Notes: generated from the sequence alone by a model not told the origin. Counted from the first letter of the stretch, positions 1 through 7,085 are shown. The stretch is 8,621 nucleotides of DNA from Candidatus Heimdallarchaeota archaeon (GCA_027364495.1 DAHXPE010000404.1:1-8621); one strand, 5' to 3'. Numbers and translations: made by a program.

Positions 1-1287
1 ATTGCTGCTGCTGCTCTTCCCTATTGGACTGTGGCAAATGTTCCTAATCAGACATTATTACCTAACGGCATTAATACGTTACTATCTAAAATTGAACCCA
101 GTCTTATGTTTATTATCATTGGTATGACTCTTCTCGTAGGAGTAACAGCAGAAACTGGTATTTATGAATTAATTGCCATTAAAATAATCAAACTTTCAAA
201 AGGAAATCAAACACGTCTTCTATTATATCTTTCTCTCCTAAGTATGACTTTTGCTGCTTTTTTAGATGCTTATATGGCCATTATTATTATTGGAACAATT
301 ACACTCGTATCATCTAACATTTTATTTCAAGAAGACGATATTGAACCTATAAATCCTAAACCCTTCTTATTAGCAGAAGCCTTATTTGCAAATGTTGGAG
401 GTATGCTAACTCGAGTCGCTTCCCCACCTAACTTAATTTTAGGTGCTCACTTCAATATCAGCTTTTTAGAATTCACCATAGCTATGTTTCCAGTCGTTTT
501 TCTCAGTGCCATAGGCACTTTTATTTTGTTGAAATTTTTTTTTAAAAAAGATCTAGCAATTAAGATTTCTGATAAATCTATTGCACAATTGATGTCTTTG
601 GACGAAAGTAATGTTATTCGTGATCCTAAATTACTCAAAAGGGCTATTTTTATTATTATCGCTACTATTGTTGGATTTTTTCTCTCTTCCATATTTGATT
701 ACTATGGTATTCAAATCGATTTAGGCTATATTGCTTTAGCTGGTGGCTTTTCTGCAGTTGCTTTAGTTAGTAGTGAAAAACCTGATAAAACCTTGAACCA
801 TATAGAATGGTCAGTGGTATTTTTTTATGCAGGCCTACTTGTCATGGTCGGTTTAGTAGAAGAGGCTAATCTTTTAGAGCCTTTGGTTTATCCTATTGAA
901 TTAATTTTTAATATAGATAAAAATTTAGGATTAGCTTCAATAATTGTTTTCAACTTTATAGTCTCTTCATTTTTGGATAATATTCCTATGGCAGCTATTA
1001 TGACTGGTGTAATTGATGGTCTTCAAACCTATTTAGGCTCTTCTGTTGGTTCTGTTCATCCAATGGTTTGGGCAGCTGTTATTGGTACCAATGCTGGGGG
1101 TAATGTAACGCCTATTGCATCTGCTGCTGGAGTTCAGGTTGTTCAAATTCTAAATAGAGAAAAAGAAAGTTCACGGCATATTTCATTCTTTGAATTTTTC
1201 AAAATCGGTTTGATTATCGCACTTATTCCAGTTATTATAGGCATTTTGTATGTAATTATCGTAGCAAGAATATTTTATGGTTGGTAA
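1..1287 (+). CDS. ArsB/NhaD-type ion permease, 5' end missing
   Basis: Polytopic membrane transporter of the ion transporter superfamily (ArsB, NhaD, P-protein and SLC13 relatives), which moves anions or exchanges Na+ for H+ across the cytoplasmic membrane. The reading frame is open from base 1 and already in register, so the GTG at base 31 is probably not the start and the true N-terminus lies to the left. About ten hydrophobic segments are visible. The two inverted-repeat halves each keep a re-entrant signature: GGMLTRVASPPNLIL (about 397-441), matching the GG-T-IGDPPN motif of the family, and GGNVTPIASAAG (1096-1131), matching the GGN-T-IGASAN motif. DNIPM at 976-990 is the family's conserved unwound-helix motif. 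Odd points: SPPN replaces the usual DPPN, and DAYMA replaces the first-half DN motif. Substrate cannot be told from sequence; arsenite, Na+/H+ or a dicarboxylate are all possible. The next gene starts 6 bases on, so the two form an operon. Confidence 0.85.
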   Translation: MAAAALPYWTVANVPNQTLLPNGINTLLSKIEPSLMFIIIGMTLLVGVTAETGIYELIAIKIIKLSKGNQTRLLLYLSLLSMTFAAFLDAYMAIIIIGTITLVSSNILFQEDDIEPINPKPFLLAEALFANVGGMLTRVASPPNLILGAHFNISFLEFTIAMFPVVFLSAIGTFILLKFFFKKDLAIKISDKSIAQLMSLDESNVIRDPKLLKRAIFIIIATIVGFFLSSIFDYYGIQIDLGYIALAGGFSAVALVSSEKPDKTLNHIEWSVVFFYAGLLVMVGLVEEANLLEPLVYPIELIFNIDKNLGLASIIVFNFIVSSFLDNIPMAAIMTGVIDGLQTYLGSSVGSVHPMVWAAVIGTNAGGNVTPIASAAGVQVVQILNREKESSRHISFFEFFKIGLIIALIPVIIGILYVIIVARIFYGW

Positions 1288-1293
1288 AAGAGT

Positions 1294-2229
1294 ATGGGTA
1301 TTAATTACGATGAATATAGAAAGAAAATTGAGAGTTTTTTTATTTCAGATCTAGATAAGTTAGAAAGCAAATTAATGAAAAAAATTTTATTCATAATCAC
1401 TAAACAAATTGATTTAGATCAGACAATAACTAATGCTTCACTTTTCTGTAATAAAACCGATACTCATATTAAATTCATTAATGGTGCTCACTATTTTATC
1501 TCAAAATTAAAAAAATTGAATTCCAACGTTATTGGTCTTCAAGAAATCATTGATGCAGTTGAAAGGAGTGATATTGCAAATAGTGAAGTAGCCATTATAA
1601 AAGAAAATCCTGCAAAGGATACATTTACGTCGATAATGGAAATTGTTAATTCCAGTCATATAAGTTTAATCATAGTTCAATTTCCTTTTTCAGATGTTCT
1701 TGATGAAGAAAAAGCTTCTGAGGTAAATATGGGTAAAACAATTGAACAATTAGTCATGTTATCATTGACTTCTTGTAAAATTCCACTACTTATCTTAAAA
1801 AATAATAAACTCATTGAGGAAGGATATAAGCGCGTTGTCATGACTGGAACAGATTGGATTGATGATTATGCATTTAATACACTAATTCAATTAAGTAATA
1901 CACTTCCGGCAAAATTAACTCTCTTACCATTTATTAAAGAAAGCACGTATAAGGAATCAGAAATTGCCAACAAGATTATAGAAATAACCAAAGAAGAAGA
2001 AAAATTCATTAAAGAAGCAAATGAATGGTTAGCTAAACATAAACTATCAATTACCATTGAATTAGGCAATGTAACCAAAAATAGATATGAATTTTTAGAA
2101 CAGTTGGATAAGGTAAAAGCAAAATTGGTTGCTCTGTATGTTCAACAAAAAACTGATGTGGTTGAAAATTTTCTTGAGATTGTTCGTAAAGCTAAAACAA
2201 ATATTTTTATTGTTCCTGAATTACAATAA
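1294..2229 (+). CDS. Tandem universal stress protein (UspA)-like protein
   Basis: A soluble 311-residue protein that reads as two UspA-type alpha/beta domains in a row. Domain 1 covers about residues 28-169: it opens with the strand MKKILFIIT and closes with CKIPLLIL. Domain 2 covers about 178-309: it opens with YKRVVMTGTDW and closes with TNIFIVPEL. Both opening strands and both closing strands have the form usual in UspA proteins. The ATP-binding G-x2-G-x9-G-S/T motif is missing from both domains, so nucleotide binding by the usual route is unlikely. A lysine- and glutamate-rich helix lies at about 228-250. The chosen ATG gives a 27-residue charged lead-in; a second in-frame ATG at 1375 would start right at domain 1. 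It follows the permease by 6 bases. Stand-alone Usp proteins encoded beside transporters are common in archaea, so a regulatory or sensing role on the permease is inferred. The family call rests on fold-like pattern and not on a strong motif. Confidence 0.6.
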   Translation: MGINYDEYRKKIESFFISDLDKLESKLMKKILFIITKQIDLDQTITNASLFCNKTDTHIKFINGAHYFISKLKKLNSNVIGLQEIIDAVERSDIANSEVAIIKENPAKDTFTSIMEIVNSSHISLIIVQFPFSDVLDEEKASEVNMGKTIEQLVMLSLTSCKIPLLILKNNKLIEEGYKRVVMTGTDWIDDYAFNTLIQLSNTLPAKLTLLPFIKESTYKESEIANKIIEITKEEEKFIKEANEWLAKHKLSITIELGNVTKNRYEFLEQLDKVKAKLVALYVQQKTDVVENFLEIVRKAKTNIFIVPELQ

Positions 2230-2239
2230 AGACCACTGA

Positions 2240-2717
2240 AAAACAATCCGCTGGATTTCTGACAAAGATGTAAATCCTTTTCATAGAAATTCTATATCAT
2301 TTTCTGAATTAATAAAATTGTAGACAAGATCAAATTCAAGACTGACTGTTTTTCGTTAAGATTCTTTTTTTTAATTCTCTTATAATTGATTCATTCCATC
2401 TTTCGATGCTAAAACGCTAAATTTTCTCCATAATTAATACCTGATATTAATAACACAGGCTGTACCTATAAAACTCTCAAAACTTAGGAAATACAAGTAG
2501 TAGGAGAATTGTCGACTGTAATTTTCTAGTGATTATCTAGTAAAGTCAACCATTAAGAAATAAAGGAAGATAATCTAGTAAAATCGACCATGTCATCTGA
2601 AACTGTTAGTGAAACTACTGTGATTTCATAATTTTGACTGAATTGAGTAATTAGAGCTTTAATAGTTGGGTTAGTTATTCCATCATCGTTTGTGATAAGA
2701 ATGTTCTGTTTTTTCAA
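2240..2717 (-). pseudogene. surE: Decayed surE (5'/3'-nucleotidase) remnant
   Basis: This fills most of the gap between 2229 and 2834. Reading the minus strand from a TTG at 2717 gives LKKQNILITNDDGITNPTIK, then ALITQFSQNYEITVVS. This is the SurE N-terminus with its metal-binding NDDG motif and the following strand of the Rossmann-like core. The frame closes with TAA at 2555-2553, after 54 residues. The same frame, after further stops, reads LLISGINYGENLAF (bases 2453-2412), the second SurE metal-site motif SGIN-G-N. The distance from NDDG to SGIN is about 81 codons, as I recall for intact SurE. Past this, RWNESIIRELKKR (about 2401-2363) and a stretch near 2300-2260 resemble the C-terminal part of archaeal SurE, but in other frames and with perhaps 80 residues lost between. 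SurE hydrolyses nucleoside monophosphates; this copy cannot. The two N-terminal motifs are firm; the C-terminal extent is a guess. Confidence 0.75.
2531..2591. repeat. Imperfect 23-bp direct repeat, period 38
   Basis: Copies at 2531-2553 and 2569-2591 agree at 20 of 23 positions and share the core ATCTAGTAAA. They lie inside the surE relic, where on the minus strand one copy encodes MVDFTRLS and the other follows directly after the first stop. The simplest reading is a partial 38-bp tandem duplication that took part in breaking the gene. Two copies do not make an array. Confidence 0.6.
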
Positions 2718-2833
2718 AAAACTCGATTAAGAAATTCTTTAATCTTCTTAAGAAAAAGAAATAAATTAAAAATTTTCAGGTTTCCACTAATCAGTACTGT
2801 TCAAATTAATCTTATAATAATGGAGAATGTTTT

Positions 2834-3355
2834 ATGCCCAAATCAAGAAAAAATTCAAAAGCAATTTCAGCCTATCTCTTAATAATAGGTGGAATTTTAA
2901 CAATATTACCAAATATACCAGTTATTAATGAAATATTGCCAATAATGAGATACGATTTTAGTGTTTTTAGTCAGAATTTTACCGGCAGCGTTAATTTCTT
3001 GGGAACATATGGTAATTTACCTTTGAATATTCATTTAAATATTACAGGATGGACAATGTTAGGATTACAGGGATCTTTATTATTTATTATTTTTGTAGCA
3101 ATGGGAATAATAGCAGTTATCGTTGGATTATTATTAAAATCAAACCAACTAGTAAAGCTAACTGGAATCATTGAAGGAATAATTGGACTCATAATATTAG
3201 CCTTAATTTATCTTGGAGATAGCCAAAAATCAAATACTTTTGGTTTAAGTAATTTTTTCTCTACAAATAGTGAATTCATAGGTGCGGGATTTCTGGTATT
3301 GTTGATTGGATGTATTCTTTTGCTCATCAGTGGAGTAGTTGCGCTAAAAGAATAA
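2834..3355 (+). CDS. Small four-helix membrane protein, function unknown
   Basis: I do not recognise a family. The 173 residues hold four hydrophobic segments, at about 10-30, 78-101, 107-127 and 147-169. The N-terminus is short and basic (MPKSRKNSKA), so it should face the cytoplasm, with both termini inside. The 47-residue loop between helices 1 and 2 would then be outside; it carries two N-glycosylation sequons, NFT at 48-50 and NIT at 69-71, consistent with an archaeal surface loop. The helices are rich in Ile, Leu and Gly with no charged residue that would suggest an ion path. The ATG is preceded by GGAG 8 bases upstream. The gene stands between the surE relic and the inverted repeat before the acyl-CoA dehydrogenase, so it is probably transcribed alone; TTATAATAA at 2812-2820 is TATA-like but rather close to the start. 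Confidence 0.7.
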   Translation: MPKSRKNSKAISAYLLIIGGILTILPNIPVINEILPIMRYDFSVFSQNFTGSVNFLGTYGNLPLNIHLNITGWTMLGLQGSLLFIIFVAMGIIAVIVGLLLKSNQLVKLTGIIEGIIGLIILALIYLGDSQKSNTFGLSNFFSTNSEFIGAGFLVLLIGCILLLISGVVALKE

Positions 3356-3390
3356 ATTCAAATAATTAACAAAGCGATAATAAAAATTTT

Positions 3391-3435
3391 AAAGAAATTC
3401 TTTTATGAATCTTATATTCATAAAAGAACTTTTTT
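3391..3435. repeat. Long inverted repeat before the dehydrogenase operon
   Basis: TTCTTTTATGAAT at 3398-3410 and ATTCATAAAAGAA at 3416-3428 are perfect 13-bp complements around a 5-base loop. After one A-C mismatch, AAAGAA (3391-3396) also pairs with the T tract at 3430-3435, one pair being G-T. It ends 17 bases before the dehydrogenase ATG. There are two readings. One is a hairpin ending in T residues that stops transcription of the membrane-protein gene. The other is an operator: TTATATT at 3412-3418 in its centre is TATA-like and lies the right distance (about 25 bases) from a start site near 3440, so a dimeric regulator bound here would block the promoter. Confidence 0.75.
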
Positions 3436-3452
3436 GGTAGTGTATACATCAA

Positions 3453-4679
3453 ATGACGCTAGATTTTTTGTCTGAAAAACAATCTGAAGAATTGGCCCCA
3501 ATTTTAAAAACTATTCACGAGTTTATCAATACTGAAGTCATTCCTTTTGAAGAGGAGGCTCGTGGAAAAGGATTTAGATCCCTGTTACCAGCTTTACAAA
3601 AGAAACGTAATAAAGTAAAGGATTTAGGATTATGGTTACCCCAAATATCAAAAGAGTATGGAGGCATGGGTTTAAGTTTAGTTCAACATGGTTATGTAAG
3701 TGCTGAACTTGGTAGATCACCCTTTGGACATTATTTATTCAACTGTCAAGCTCCTGATTCTGGAAATATGGAAATATTAATGGAACATGGAACGCCTGAA
3801 CAAAAAGAACAATTCCTTTATCCACTTCTTAGAGGTGACATCAGAAGTTGTTTTTCAATCGTAGAACCTGAATTACCAGGATCAAATCCAACTTGGATTC
3901 AAGCTACAGCGCAAAAAAAGGGTACTAATTATGTTATTAACGGTCATAAATGGTTTACTTCAAGTGCAGATGGTGCTTCGTTCGCAGTTGTTATGGCTGT
4001 AACAAATCCAGATGTTGAAAAACATAAAAGAGCATCTCAAATATTGGTGCCCACCAATACACCGGGATTTGTTCATGTACAAAATATCAATATAATGGGA
4101 GAATCAGGTGAGGACTGGGCTAGCCATGCAGAAATACGATATGAAAATTGTACCGTTCCTCTGAGCAACATACTTGGAAAAGAAGGAGATGGCTTCAAAA
4201 TAGCACAAGAACGATTAGGACCAGGTAGAATTCACCATTGCATGCGTTGGATCGGTATTTGTGAGCGAGCTTTTGAATTAATGTGCTCACATTCAGTTAA
4301 AAGACAAGTAGCTCCAGGTGTACTATTAGCTTCACAACAAACAATTCAAAACTGGATTGCAGAAAGCAGGGCAGATATAAATGCTGCAAAACTCCTAACA
4401 TTAAGTACAGCCAAAAAAATAGATGAAGAAGGACAATATGCAGCACGAGATGAAATTAGTTTAATAAAGTTTTATGTGGCTAACGTTTTACAAAGGGTTG
4501 TTGATAAAGCATTACAAACTCATGGAGGGCTTGGAATGACCAATTATACACCTTTAGCAATGTGGTATGCTCATGAACGAGCTGCAAGAATCTATGATGG
4601 TCCAGATGAGGTTCATAAACGTTCTGTTGCCAGAAGAATTCTGTTAGAATATGGTCAAAATATTGATGCCAAAAAATAA
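3453..4679 (+). CDS. Acyl-CoA dehydrogenase, ACAD10/11 type
   Basis: A full-length 408-residue cytoplasmic flavoprotein of the acyl-CoA dehydrogenase family: N-terminal helical domain to about 130, beta domain about 131-240, C-terminal helical domain to the end. FSIVEPELPGSN (134-145) and INGHKWFTSS (162-171) are the FAD and substrate contacts of the beta domain. Features special to the ACAD10/11 branch are NCQAPDSGNME (97-107), RLGPGRIHHCMRWIG (254-268) and YDGPDEVHKR (381-390). In that last segment Asp382 stands where most family members have the catalytic glutamate of the YEGT motif; Asp is what I recall for ACAD11. ACAD10/11 and bacterial LvaC work on 4-phosphorylated acyl-CoA made by a kinase partner; here a matching kinase-like gene follows after 27 bases. 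Use on plain long-chain acyl-CoA is the main alternative. No Shine-Dalgarno precedes the ATG, so the message may have a very short leader. Confidence 0.93.
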   Translation: MTLDFLSEKQSEELAPILKTIHEFINTEVIPFEEEARGKGFRSLLPALQKKRNKVKDLGLWLPQISKEYGGMGLSLVQHGYVSAELGRSPFGHYLFNCQAPDSGNMEILMEHGTPEQKEQFLYPLLRGDIRSCFSIVEPELPGSNPTWIQATAQKKGTNYVINGHKWFTSSADGASFAVVMAVTNPDVEKHKRASQILVPTNTPGFVHVQNINIMGESGEDWASHAEIRYENCTVPLSNILGKEGDGFKIAQERLGPGRIHHCMRWIGICERAFELMCSHSVKRQVAPGVLLASQQTIQNWIAESRADINAAKLLTLSTAKKIDEEGQYAARDEISLIKFYVANVLQRVVDKALQTHGGLGMTNYTPLAMWYAHERAARIYDGPDEVHKRSVARRILLEYGQNIDAKK

Positions 4680-4706
4680 AAAAATCTTTAATCTTCAGGC
4701 TATACT

Positions 4707-5792
4707 ATGGTAATTCCAACAGATGCAAATAAGCCAGATATCATTGAAGTTAGGCCAGATGAGAAATTTGATGAATCAGCACTTAGTTCATTTATTAAAG
4801 GAAAATTTCCTGGTTCTGACTTACAGCTTACTGTGAAGCAATTTGGCGGTGGGGCGGCTAATTTAACTTATGATCTTAAATTTGGCAATACATATGAATA
4901 TGTTTTGAGAAGACCGCCACTTGGACCAGTAGCAAAATCAGCACATGATATGGGTAGAGAATATAAAGTGCTTTCAGTGCTGCATCAGGTATTTCCCTAT
5001 GCTCCAAGAGCTTTTTTGTATTCAGATGATCCAGCAATAATAGGAGCACCATTTTTTATAATGGATCGCAAACGTGGTACAGTTATTAGAAAAAACATAC
5101 CTGAAAAATTTCTTAATAAACCTGATTTGGGCAGAAGAATAAGCGAAGAAATGGTTGATAGACTAGTTGAGTTTCATAATGTAAATTATAAATCTCTCGG
5201 ATTGGAAGATCTAGGAAAACCAGAGGGGTTCATTGAGCGTCAGGTCGATGGTTGGTATGGTCGTTGGCAAAAGGCAAAACATGAAGAATTACAACTTATG
5301 GCTGATTTGTATCATTGGTTAAAAACGCATATTCCTCAATCTGATGAATCAACATTGATACATAACGATTATAAATTAGATAATATTATGTTAGACGTTA
5401 ATTTGGAAAAAATAGTAGCTATATTTGATTGGGATATGTGTACACTTGGAGATCCATTTTCAGATCTAGGAGCATTACTTGCATACTGGTACGATGCTAA
5501 ACATGATCCACCATATATGAAAGCAATTTCAACCATGCCTACAGAAGGAGTTGAATTTGCTACGAGAAAAGAATTACTTAAGAGATATGAAGAAAAAAGT
5601 GGTCGATCAGTTCATAATATAGCATTCTTCCACACCTTAGGGTTATTTAGATTAGTTGTAATTATAGCTCAGATATATATTCGATATGTCCGTGGACAGA
5701 CACAGGATAAACGTTTTGCTGGGTTAGGACAAATGATACCTTTAATAGCTAAATCTGCAATGGATGTAGCTACGGGAGAGTTACAATATTAA
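4707..5792 (+). CDS. APH-fold phosphotransferase, ACAD10/11 kinase-domain type
   Basis: A 361-residue aminoglycoside-phosphotransferase-like (protein-kinase fold) enzyme. The nucleotide loop is QFGGGAANLTYDL (45-57). The next strand reads YVLRRPPLGP (65-74), with Arg where kinases have Lys; this RRPP or RKPP form is typical of the ACAD10/11 kinase domain. REYKVL (84-89) gives the helix-C glutamate. The catalytic loop is HNDYKLDN (219-226), with Asp221 as base and Asn226 for metal. FDWDMCTLGDP (240-250) is the metal-binding DFG equivalent at Asp241/Asp243. All catalytic residues are present, so it should be active. It follows the dehydrogenase by 27 bases, in the reverse order to the domains of animal ACAD11 (kinase first). 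By analogy with ACAD11 and with LvaA, it would phosphorylate the 4-hydroxyl of a hydroxyacyl-CoA for the neighbour to act on; that substrate is inferred. It is not likely to be a drug-resistance enzyme. Confidence 0.88.
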   Translation: MVIPTDANKPDIIEVRPDEKFDESALSSFIKGKFPGSDLQLTVKQFGGGAANLTYDLKFGNTYEYVLRRPPLGPVAKSAHDMGREYKVLSVLHQVFPYAPRAFLYSDDPAIIGAPFFIMDRKRGTVIRKNIPEKFLNKPDLGRRISEEMVDRLVEFHNVNYKSLGLEDLGKPEGFIERQVDGWYGRWQKAKHEELQLMADLYHWLKTHIPQSDESTLIHNDYKLDNIMLDVNLEKIVAIFDWDMCTLGDPFSDLGALLAYWYDAKHDPPYMKAISTMPTEGVEFATRKELLKRYEEKSGRSVHNIAFFHTLGLFRLVVIIAQIYIRYVRGQTQDKRFAGLGQMIPLIAKSAMDVATGELQY

Positions 5793-5823
5793 CTATTAGA
5801 TATATGGTAAGATATTATACAAA

Positions 5824-6570
5824 ATGAAAATAGGCAAAGAAACACGTATTTGTGCCATAGGCTATGGGCCATCTGGAATAACAGCGGTTAAACGTTTAAT
5901 ACAGATCGATATAACAAATGTTATCTATTACGATAAAAATGACCAAGCAGGTGACAATTGGATTTATTCTACGGACCCATCACACTCACGTGTTTATGAA
6001 AGAGCTCATATAATCAGTTCCAAGAAACTTTCTCAGTATCATGACTTTAAAATGCAGATATTCAAGAAGATGCTCATAGAATAAAACCTTAAAAGATGGT
6101 TTGTTAGAAAAATTTGATTATTTACTTGTAGCTTCGGGACCTCACTGGAACTCAAATTTAGCAAGGTTTCTAGATAATTTTTCAGAGAAGATAATGAACT
6201 CACTATTATAAAAGTCATTTAAAATAAAAAGGTAATAGTGAATAATTATGGGACCAGAAAATCCAGCATGTATTGATAAAAGTAGACATGCAGCATTTAC
6301 AGCTATAAGTTGAAGAAAAACGTATAACGTATTTCCAAAAATAGTATTGGGCCGGGAGATGGTTTTGCCTCAAGAACTAATTTCATGACAAATTATATAG
6401 TAGGAACATATGCATTGCCCAAAAGCATTCAAAAAGAGATTAAAAAAGAAACGAATGAGATCAAAAAGAATTTTATGCATATATATCGCCATTTAACTGA
6501 AGTAGAATATCACTCCTATCAAAAACGATTGGATAAACAAGTTCCTAAAAAAGCTCCGACCTGGGAATAA
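5824..6570 (+). pseudogene. Broken flavin-containing monooxygenase
   Basis: Pieces of one FMO-type enzyme lie in order over two frames. Piece 1 (5824-6084) has the FAD motif GYGPSG (residues 13-18), GDNWIYS (43-49) and HIISSKKLSQYHDF (62-75), the FMO 'H-SK-L--F-DF' segment. Piece 2, one frame over (6080-6211), reads DGLLEKFDYLLVASGPHWNS, the usual strand before the second nucleotide motif; about 65 residues between pieces are gone. Piece 3 (from 6248) reads GPENPACIDKSRHAAFTAIS, then a TGA, then RKTYNVFPKIVLGR; it matches the G-GNSA-DIA motif and what follows, with the first G-x-G worn away. Piece 4 (6358-6570), back in the first frame, reads DGFASRTNFM and runs on to a TAA. The C-terminal third is not recognisable. 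FMOs use NADPH and O2 to oxygenate small substrates; this one cannot. The start is 31 bases after the phosphotransferase, so it was probably the last gene of that operon. Confidence 0.85.
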
Positions 6571-6577
6571 TAATCGA

Positions 6578-7009
6578 ATGAAAAAGAAAATCGACAAACA
6601 AATAGACAATAATAAATCACTTAAAGAGATAGTACAATCAGGGAGGGGAAATAAAATTACAATAAAAAAATCCAAGTTTATAGCCAGTGCTTATAAAATA
6701 ACAAAAGTAGAAGAAAAATTAGACATATTGGAGAATATAAAAAAAGAAATGAAGAAAGCAACTCACAATGCGTGGGCTTTACGATGTGAGACAGCAACTG
6801 GAATTTGGGAGGAGTCATCAGATGACGGTGAGGTCTCTGGTTGTGCTGGAAAACACATTATGCTTATTTTACAGCAATTACATATCAAAAATGTTTTAGT
6901 AATTGTTACAAGATATTATGGAGGTATTAATTTAGGTCCAGCGGGATTAATCAGGGCTTATAGTTCAACTGCAAAACAATTACTGGAAAATATTGGTTTA
7001 AAGGAGTAA
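6578..7009 (+). CDS. YigZ/IMPACT family protein, single domain
   Basis: A 143-residue protein made of the UPF0029 (Impact N-terminal) domain alone. Clear signatures are KKSKFIASAY (30-39), KKATHNAWALR (59-69), SSDDGEVSGCAGK (80-92) and RYYGGINLGPAGLIRAYSS (112-130). The last is the hallmark RYFGG-LG-GGL-RAY motif. The bacterial protein YigZ is about 205 residues and has a second ferredoxin-like domain; here that is missing and the N-terminus has a lysine-rich 25-residue lead-in. Members of the family are linked to translation control (IMPACT restrains Gcn2 in eukaryotes) but no activity is established for archaeal ones. Small departures from consensus are Val for Pro after DGE and His for Pro after AGK. 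The ATG lies 7 bases after the end of the monooxygenase relic and has no Shine-Dalgarno. T tracts close behind it point to a terminator. Confidence 0.9.
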   Translation: MKKKIDKQIDNNKSLKEIVQSGRGNKITIKKSKFIASAYKITKVEEKLDILENIKKEMKKATHNAWALRCETATGIWEESSDDGEVSGCAGKHIMLILQQLHIKNVLVIVTRYYGGINLGPAGLIRAYSSTAKQLLENIGLKE

Positions 7010-7016
7010 TTCTAGA

Positions 7017-7038
7017 TTTTGCTTTTTATTGGTTTTTT
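7017..7038 (+). terminator. T-tract transcription terminator after the YigZ gene
   Basis: Runs of four, five and six T residues (7017-7020, 7023-7027, 7033-7038) start 8 bases after the stop codon. Stacked T tracts without a strong hairpin are the usual intrinsic terminator in archaea. Confidence 0.5.
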
Positions 7039-7085
7039 CTTATTAATTTGTTATTGATTATCAATTTCCTTGATAAAATCGATAT

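Noticed and set aside
31..33. GTG as start codon of the permease
   Set aside because: The frame is open to base 1 and a first transmembrane segment typical of the family is missing, so the gene begins outside the window.
447..692. Minus-strand 81-codon open frame
   Set aside because: It is antisense to the permease and its translation has no recognisable motif; a shadow of the real gene.
1887..2078. Minus-strand 63-codon open frame
   Set aside because: It lies wholly inside the Usp-like gene on the other strand and shows no family features.
2531..2591. Short CRISPR array
   Set aside because: There are only two imperfect copies, with a 15-base spacer, and they lie within decayed coding sequence.
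2230..2833. Stop-codon reassignment or recoding to explain the interrupted surE
   Set aside because: TAA, TAG and TGA are all used as normal stops by intact genes in this window, and the relic also has deletions and frame changes.
4707..5792. Aminoglycoside resistance gene
   Set aside because: The APH fold is shared, but the VLRRPP segment and the dehydrogenase neighbour place it in the ACAD10/11 kinase branch.
6385..6570. Stand-alone 61-residue protein
   Set aside because: The same frame reads on from upstream (DGFASRTNFM) and joins the monooxygenase relic in order, so it is better seen as part of that pseudogene.
6493..6675. Minus-strand 60-codon open frame
   Set aside because: It overlaps the end of the monooxygenase relic and the start of the YigZ gene; low-complexity Phe/Leu/Ile translation from A-rich DNA.
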